Program-made: the position numbers and the translations under genes
Part shown: positions 57,882 to 64,000 of the stretch, piece by piece
How positions within the stretch are numbered: the stretch's first letter is position 1
Layout of the letters: every line of letters starts with the position of its first letter
The notes under the pieces: model-generated
The model's database searches: none
The model's input: only the letters and a program-made list of their open reading frames with translations
What the model was told of the DNA's origin: nothing
Assembly (NCBI RefSeq): GCF_019059575.1
Contig: NW_024883097.1
Span: forward strand, 74,501 to 138,500
Direction of reading: 5' to 3'
DNA from: Amphibalanus amphitrite
Lineage: Eukaryota > Arthropoda > Thecostraca > Balanomorpha > Balanidae
Length of the DNA: 64,000 nt

Positions 57882-59025
57882 TTAAAGGGACTATCCCACC
57901 TTCTAAAATGTTGTTAAAACCAGTTAAATTGTGCCCGACTTAATAGATTGGATGACCAGAAACACGGTTCTGGCATTTATTTTTCATTAAAAATCTTAGG
58001 CTTCCCATATTCCAAACACAAACTTTCAAATATGTGACGTCACAACCCAAAATTACCTCCTTCCCCAGGCCACATTACTGTCATAAATAGTGGTGTCAAT
58101 CGGTTACCGAAAAAATCGGTTACCGAAAAGATATGCTGACCGATTCGGTAATCGGTCGGTCAGGCCCCCCAAAAATCGGACACTTTCGGTCACCCTGTCA
58201 GTGAAACCATTTTCAAAAAGAGAAAGTATTCCATTTTTGCCTAGTTAAAATGAAAGTTATTGGGATGTTAATGATAAAGTTGCAAAATTTCCCCCAAATA
58301 CTACAAGGGATGCCATGTTTTGGCAACTTCAGTAGCCATCCCACTCAGCAGGCAGCAGCCACCAATTGTCCAACCACAACCACAAGCAGGCTGATTTTGA
58401 CTCAGTTGGCCCCACAAATACACACCATTGTGAAACTCAATTCCAGTCTTTAACTGTAAGTAACTTCTACCACAAAATGTATTTTGCAGTGGCTAAGAAT
58501 TGACTGAACTTGGACTGAAATGCCATTTCCCATTAGTTTCCATCAGAATTTACCAAATAATTCAATTTTGGGGTAGAGTAATAGCAAATAGAATTTCGGT
58601 CAAATTTCGGTCAAATTTTGGCTTGGGATGTTATCGGTCGGTATTCGGTCGGAAATTTTTCCCAAATTTCGGTTTCGGTCGGTATCGGTCAGACATTTTT
58701 TGGAAAATGACACCACTAGTCATAAAGCTGATTCTTTTTACTCTGTAGGCACCACAACAAAGTTCAGACCAAGTTTTAAGCGATTTTTCAACGAACAAAC
58801 CCATTTAAATCAGAATGACTAAACGAGGTGACGTCACACTAACGGTCGCTCCATGTTGAAGATAGGGCCTTGTACAAGGCCCATTTTCAAATGAGGGGAA
58901 CGAATTTCTTCAACACCAAGAGGCCGCGGGGGTTGCAACCTAGATAGATAGTGGTTTCTGAACCTCGCCGCAAACTTGGCTATCTCAACTCAAACTCCAT
59001 GTTAAAGGTGGGATAGTCCCTTTAA
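57882..59025. mobile_element. TTAA-target element inserted in the LINE, 1.14 kb
   Basis: TTAA lies at 57882-57885 and 59022-59025, enclosing a perfect 17-bp inverted repeat AGGGACTATCCCACCTT. LINE sequence stops at the left TTAA and continues at the right one. A hAT-like MITE (58088-58718) lies inside. No transposase is seen. Confidence 0.88.
58088..58718. mobile_element. hAT-like MITE, 631 bp, nested
   Basis: The ends are TAGTGGTGTCAATCGG and TGACACCACTA, with perfect 8-bp duplications GTCATAAA at 58080-58087 and 58719-58726. The ends are rich in TCGGTTACCG/ATCGGTCGGT motifs. End sequence and style resemble the element at 28507-28765 (TAG..TGTCAATCGG), probably the same family group. Confidence 0.88.
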
Positions 59026-59400
59026 GGGCCCTCCAGAGCCTCTAGGCTACGCCGCGGGACGCCAACGGCCGGAGGGACCAACAACAACCGCCGCCCGACG
59101 GAAAACTGTCTGAGCCTGAGCTGTGACAAGTTCTGTCCAGCCGAAGCTACCCGTGTGCTACCTCATTTTTTGCTACGCGGAGGACATTCCGCAGCACTAC
59201 TTAAGCCTATATAGTGCTGCTCGTGCCTCAGTAGGTAAACCGCATCGACCGTCACGCGACGGAGGACTGCCTGGACTGTGAGAATATCGATTGCTCAGAC
59301 GGAGCTACCCGTGTGCTATCTCCTTATGTGCCACGTGGAGGACAACCCGTAGCACTGCTCAAGTGCCTAAGTGTTGTCATGCGTCAGTGGGGCATGCATC
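59026..59400 (+). pseudogene. LINE 3' end, downstream portion
   Basis: This is the continuation of the LINE after the inserted element. A duplicated stretch of about 95 bp (GCTACCCGTGTGCTA..CGGAGGACA..GCAGCACT) occurs at about 59145-59236 and 59302-59394, period about 157 bp. Such tandem 3' untranslated repeats are common in LINEs. No poly-A tail is evident. Confidence 0.55.
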
Positions 59401-60900
59401 ATAGATCAGGCCCCAAACTGCATAAGGACATATTGAAGACGTGTAAGCCGGCCATGGTAGCCGGCAGTAGTGAGATAAACGTCAGCAGTGTGCAATGTGC
59501 ATGCATGCGGCAACACGACCAGCCCACGGACAACACACAAAACCGTGGTAATATCAGCAGCCTAAACGTTGGCGTGAAAGAAATATGTAATTACGTACTA
59601 AAATTACGTAGCTGTAGAATTATGTACTTCGATGGTATACAGGGACAATATCTCCTACACGGCCACTTTGTCGTCGCTGTCCTTGACCGGTCACCGAGTG
59701 ACATAACGGTTTTGGTGGCTGGTGGTTGAACGCTGGTCCGTGTGGAATATCGAGTGCGAATGCCTGAGAGTCAATAATGAGGCCGTGCCGTTGGTTTAGC
59801 GGGGGCCGTTTCGCATCCGTGTGATATTGTAAGCGCTGTTTGGATGGGCTAAGGGCCGATCACAGCGACCTCTTGGCTGAGGGTTGATCGGTGTAGCTAG
59901 GTGTTGAGCAGTGTGTGTTATAGGTGGCAGCACATTACGGATGTTGGCGCTACCTGCCAGTAGTTGTTGTTTCTCGTAAGAGTTTCTGCGACGATAAATT
60001 TAGTTTGTACCGCGAAATGGTGATATATAAATCTTAGCGTCTAAGATGGTTGCGAATTGCGTTTTGTGCATTTGTTTATTGGTCATATCGATAAATATTA
60101 TTTGGAGCTGCGGAAATAGAGATGTTATCGGAGAATTGTCTGTTCAGATTTATGTATATGCCCTTGGAAATATGTTATTATATTTGGTAAATTTATGTCT
60201 GTGAAATTTTAGGACACGGTTAATTTCTTGACGCTCTGGCTGCTCTCGGACGAGGTGTGAAAATCGGAGGTGTTGTCGTCACCCACCTCTTTTCGGTCTT
60301 CATTCGTTCTTGGTTCGGTTTGGCGCGCGCGTGATGTCGTTGGAATGTAAGTACAATGAAGTTTCGGTATATTCCGCTTGGATATCATTCATGTAACGTT
60401 ATCTGGAGTGATGTTTCATGATTGAACTGAGTTTTTTGGGCCTTTCAACCATTATATGACTTTGTATCGGTATTTCTGTTATGTCCTCGTGCGCGGATAT
60501 CGAAACTGTTGCGCCACGTGTGTCACATGAGCGGGTTTGTTGGTACAGGCGGCCTTATGGCTTGAGGCTTGCGGCGAAGAATCTTGGCTTGGACTTGGTT
60601 TGGTTTGGTCGTCGTCTTCAGGCTACGGACGCCAATTTGATGGTAGGTTGGTTATCGTACGCTTTGTCGTTTTGTGGTTGATTGTTCAACTTTGGAACCA
60701 ACCGCTATGATAATTTATTGCGAGTTTGGCTGTTTCTGGTCCCACTTGTTCTCCCCCCCCCCCTTTGTCTGGCGTGTGATATTGATTTGCGAGTTGAAAA
60801 TCTTACGGAGTTCGGTGTTTTTTGACAGAAACTTGTGGCAATACACCACTAGTGAGCATCTGGCGTGTGGAGGCTTAGCGTTTAGACGAGACGGCGACTA
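59401..60900. other. Unassigned; may include upstream part of a BEL/Pao element
   Basis: No gene is recognised. Two frames (59313-59729, 138 codons; 60481-60681, 66 codons) lack known domains. A terminal repeat of the downstream BEL/Pao element might lie here, but its partner is outside the window, so no boundary can be drawn. Confidence 0.4.
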
Positions 60901-60924
60901 CAGTTTCATCAAAGGCTCTGGCTC

Positions 60925-61440
60925 CTGCTCGGAGCTGTGGACTGCAACCTGCTTGGAGCTGTGGACTCCTGCGGCCTGCTCGGAGCAGCTGTCTACCCCT
61001 GCGGCCTACTCGGAGCTGTCTACTTCTGCGGCCTGCTTGGAGCTGTGTAGACTTCTGCAGCTGGCTTGGAGCTGTGTGGACTCCTGCAGCCTGCTTGGAG
61101 CTGTGTGGACTCCTGCAGCCTGCTCGGAGCTGTGGACTGCGGCCTGCTCGGAGCTGTGGACTCCTGCGGCCTGCTCGGAGCTGTGGACCCCTGCGGCCTG
61201 CTCGGAGCTGTGGACTCCTGCGGCCTGCTCGGAGCTGTGGACCCCTGCGGCCTGCTCGGGGCTGTGGACTCCTGCAGCCTGCTCGGAGCTGTGGACCCCT
61301 GCGGCCTGCTCGGAGCTGTGAACTCCTGCAGCCTGCTCGGAGCTGTGGACCCCTGCGGCCTGCTCGGGGCTGTGGACTCCTGCACTCTGCTCGGAGCTGT
61401 GGACTCCTGCAGCCAGCTCGGAGCTGCCGACTGGAGCTGT
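60925..61440. repeat. 27-bp minisatellite, about 18 copies
   Basis: The unit is close to CTGCTCGGAGCTGTGGACTC plus CTGCGGC. Because 27 is divisible by three, all copies stay in phase and long frames appear in several frames on both strands (for example 60674-61321, 60875-61447, 61006-61518). These are artefacts. The left copies are more diverged. Confidence 0.92.
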
Positions 61441-61809
61441 TGACCACTGCAGCCCGCTCGGAGCGGCATCAGAACTCTCGGGAGTTCTCATCGGACTTGG
61501 ACTAGTTCTATTAGTCACAAGGTGAGGGGACAGTAAGAGGAATTGGGTTGGAGTGTGTTTGCAGTGTATTTTTTATAGAAAATCATAAAACCAAATAGAA
61601 AATCAAGTGTCATTACTCATTGTATGTTAATGTGTATGTATTATTGGTAGGAAGTGTACAATGTGTGTACTGTGTGGGTGCCTAGCGTGAAATGTAGATC
61701 GGAGTTGTATAATAAGGAGTATTGCACTAAACCCGTCATTCGCAGCTTTCCCTATTTTGAATTCACTGATTGGTGCTGACTTAGATGGTAACATAGAGAG
61801 TAAGACAAC
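61441..61809. other. Leader-like stretch before gag
   Basis: AT-rich sequence between the minisatellite and the gag start. It probably belongs to the 5' non-coding part of the BEL/Pao element. A primer-binding site could not be identified with confidence. Confidence 0.35.
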
Positions 61810-64000
61810 ATGTATACTAGGGAGGAACTGGGAAAATTGAAGGTTGAGGATTTGCAGAGGGAATTAGCTGGGAAGGGTCTGGATACTACTGGAAAAAAGG
61901 CTGAACTGATAGATAGGTTGTGGGATTTCATCCAGCGAGCAGGTAAGTCTGCGGAAGGTCATGAGTCTGCTGAGATGGACATTGTGGAGCCAAAGGTTTC
62001 TCACAGTAGCACAGGGGTGTCTCACTCAGTGGCAGCTGATAGCGCACAGACGTTGTTGGCACGGTTGACCATTTTAAAGGAGCGAGAAGCTCTAGCTGAG
62101 CAGGAGGTGGCCAGCAGGGCTAGGATGGAGCAAGAGAAGGTAAGGATTGCAGCTAGGAGGGAACAGTTGGACTTGGAGGAACAGTTGGTGAGCATTGGTA
62201 GACCACTTACTGATGCAGAGAGGCGAGCTCATGTTATTCAGGTACATGAGCGTCCATCCGAGTCTGATAACGTGACCAAGGCACTATCCCTGCACATACA
62301 GCGGTCCTTGCTGCCACAGTCAGTTTTGGAGCCGTTTTCTGGTAACGTCCAGGATTATCGTTTGTTCGTCAGGTCTTTTGATACGCGGGTAGTCAACAAG
62401 ACTACTGACCAGTGTGAGCTAATGGCCTATTTAGACCAGTACACGCGAGGACGTCCAAACCGGATAGTAAGAAACTTCCTTCATCTCGGAGAGGATGGCT
62501 ATCAGCAGGCCCGACGTGCCCTTGAGCGGGAGTACGGTAACCCACATACTCTCATTGATTCGTATATTGGGAAGTTACGGTCATGGCCCAGGGTCCACCC
62601 TGGGGACGTCCAGGGCCTCGATGGATTGGTTCTCTTTTTGGTGGAAGTACAAAACGCGATGACTGACGTCCGCATGGGGGAGCTAGAGCACCCGCGGACT
62701 TTGCGTGAGGTGGTGCAGAAACTCCCCAACTTCCTCAGAGACAGATGGCTCCGAGAGGCGGATATGCTGATGGGTCGAGAGCAGGGTGGTGGCTTCGTGG
62801 GCTTCAGGGATTTGGTTAGTTTCCTTGAGAGGGAGCTCAGGATCCTGAAGAACCCAGTGTTCGGTGTCGGTGCCAGTGGTGATCTGGGGGGTTCTGCCTC
62901 CAGATCAAGTGACGTGCGTGATAGACGAGCTGGCAATCACAGGGTGAATGCGTTGAACGTCAGTGGTGGAAGCCCTGGACGAGGCGGCAGGCCTTCTCCA
63001 GGCGGGGGTCGTGCGACGCCGGCTTTGAAGGCTGCTGATAGTCGGCTTGGTGTAGGCGGTGCTGAACTACGCCCAGAGGCATGCATGTTCTGTGGGAAGT
63101 CTCACCGTACAGACGCATGCGAGCAGCTACGCTGGAAACCTCTTGAGGAGAGGAAGGCCTTTCTTTTCCAGAAGCAGCTCTGCTTCGGTTGTCTGCAACC
63201 AGGACACCTGGCCAGGTCCTGTCAGTGCCGCTTGACCTGTGGCATCTGTGGGCGCCGGCATGCAACTCTGTTGCACAGGAGTCCTGATCCGCAGAACTCA
63301 TCCAGTCCTGAGGTCTCGCCAACTGCACCAAAAATTGTCAGTGCTGGTGTTGGAGTGAGTGATGCCAGAGGCGGCTACACCATGATGCCTGTGGTGCCGG
63401 TGAGGCTGATTGATAAAGCTGGGAAGGAGGTGTTCACGAGCGCCTTCCTAGATCAGGGCAGTTCGGGGTGCTTTATAGCTTCACGTCTGGCGAGTCAGTT
63501 GAGTTTAGAGAAGGACGAGGTGACCATCACCATCGACACGGTGACGAGCGAGGGCCGGGAGGTTAAGTCGGCGGTGGTGGACGGAGCTAAAGTTGGTCCC
63601 ACTTCCTCTGACGAGACGTTTCCTCTGCCACCGTTATTCACTCTCGACCAGATCCCTGTCTCGAGGCAGGATGGGTGTCACTCGGAGGATTTGGAGAGAT
63701 GGCCACATCTGGTCGGTATACCGATGCGTGACTTGGACGCTCCGGTAGAGCTAATGATTGGCTCAAATGCCGCACAACTTTTGGTGGCTCAGGAGGTACG
63801 GCATCCTGAGGAAGGAAGCGGACCTTGCGGGGTAAAAACCTGTCTTGGTTGGTACGTGATCGGTCCTCGGTGCCCAGGAGTTGAAGGTGAGTGTGACTCG
63901 CGAGCAGTGGTGCATTTTCTCCGTGTGACAGAACCCCGAGCGAGTAAACAGAGTGACCTCACTGACATGTTTCATAGCATGTACGAGGCAGAGTTTAAGG
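61810..64000 (+). mobile_element. BEL/Pao LTR retroelement, gag-protease part, runs off window
   Basis: One reading frame is open from the ATG at 61810 to the window edge (730 codons). Parts are an N-terminal SAP-like motif (about 61837-61920), a charged probable coiled coil (about 62060-62215), a gag core of DUF1759 type (about 62320-62860), a Gly/Arg-rich linker, Cys/His knuckles (about 63085-63285) and an A17-type aspartic protease region of DUF1758 type (about 63375-63870, with ERWPHLVGIP-like and CLGWYVIGP motifs). No break is visible in this part. The polymerase, integrase and right terminal repeat lie outside. It looks young compared with the copy at 38094. Confidence 0.9.

Noticed and set aside
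60674-61518. Several long overlapping frames on both strands (up to 215 codons)
   Set aside because: They are produced by a 27-bp repeat, which keeps every frame in phase. Composition is a simple nine-residue periodicity.
62502-63331. Minus-strand frames of 123-144 codons at the right edge
   Set aside because: They are antisense shadows of the plus-strand BEL/Pao frame, which carries all the recognisable domains.

Overview
This is eukaryotic, repeat-dominated DNA with no confident host gene. The transposon mix (BEL/Pao, a Penelope-like endonuclease, RNase H-bearing LINEs, mariner, hAT and TTAA-target elements) and the many CpG- and G-rich minisatellites fit an invertebrate metazoan. A marine arthropod is my guess, but nothing here fixes the taxon.

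Region 1 (1-27901) is one continuous, highly homogenised array of a 736-bp (or 733-bp) unit. I count 38 copies from one marker reading frame. The array sits between terminal inverted arms that stay collinear for about 3.4 kb and may run past the left window edge. Each unit is itself an imperfect inverted pair of half-units (A and A'), and unit orientation switches eleven times, giving twelve blocks. From about 7.1 kb to 24.3 kb the switches repeat as a higher-order pattern (periods 2703, 4178, 4914 and 4178 bp). A near-perfect palindrome of about 4.3 kb with a 15-bp loop is centred at 4964. Every unit carries two small same-strand reading frames (79 and 59/60 codons). The variation I can see does not clearly support selection on them.

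Region 2 (27.9-38 kb) is a patchwork of non-autonomous DNA transposons whose ends and target duplications can be read directly. These are four hAT-like elements with 8-bp duplications, a TTAA-target (piggyBac-like) element, a perfect hairpin MITE and a TA-flanked MITE. It also holds a LINE 3' fragment, a degenerate G-rich minisatellite and one weak candidate host exon.

Region 3 (38-46.2 kb) holds a broken BEL/Pao retroelement interrupted by a TTAA-flanked DNA element, then a LINE tail on the minus strand and a 2-kb purine-strand tandem repeat.

Region 4 (46.2-60.9 kb) contains three more TTAA-target elements (one inserted inside a relative), a small hAT, a mariner transposase pseudogene, a long-TIR element of unknown family, a Penelope-type GIY-YIG endonuclease fragment and an E-box-rich tandem repeat. 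It also holds a LINE split by a TTAA element that is itself split by a hAT element.

Region 5 (60.9-64 kb) has a 27-bp minisatellite upstream of a second BEL/Pao element. The gag-protease frame of that element is open from 61810 to the window edge.

The parts do not form a pathway. The organising themes are nested insertion and palindrome-driven amplification.
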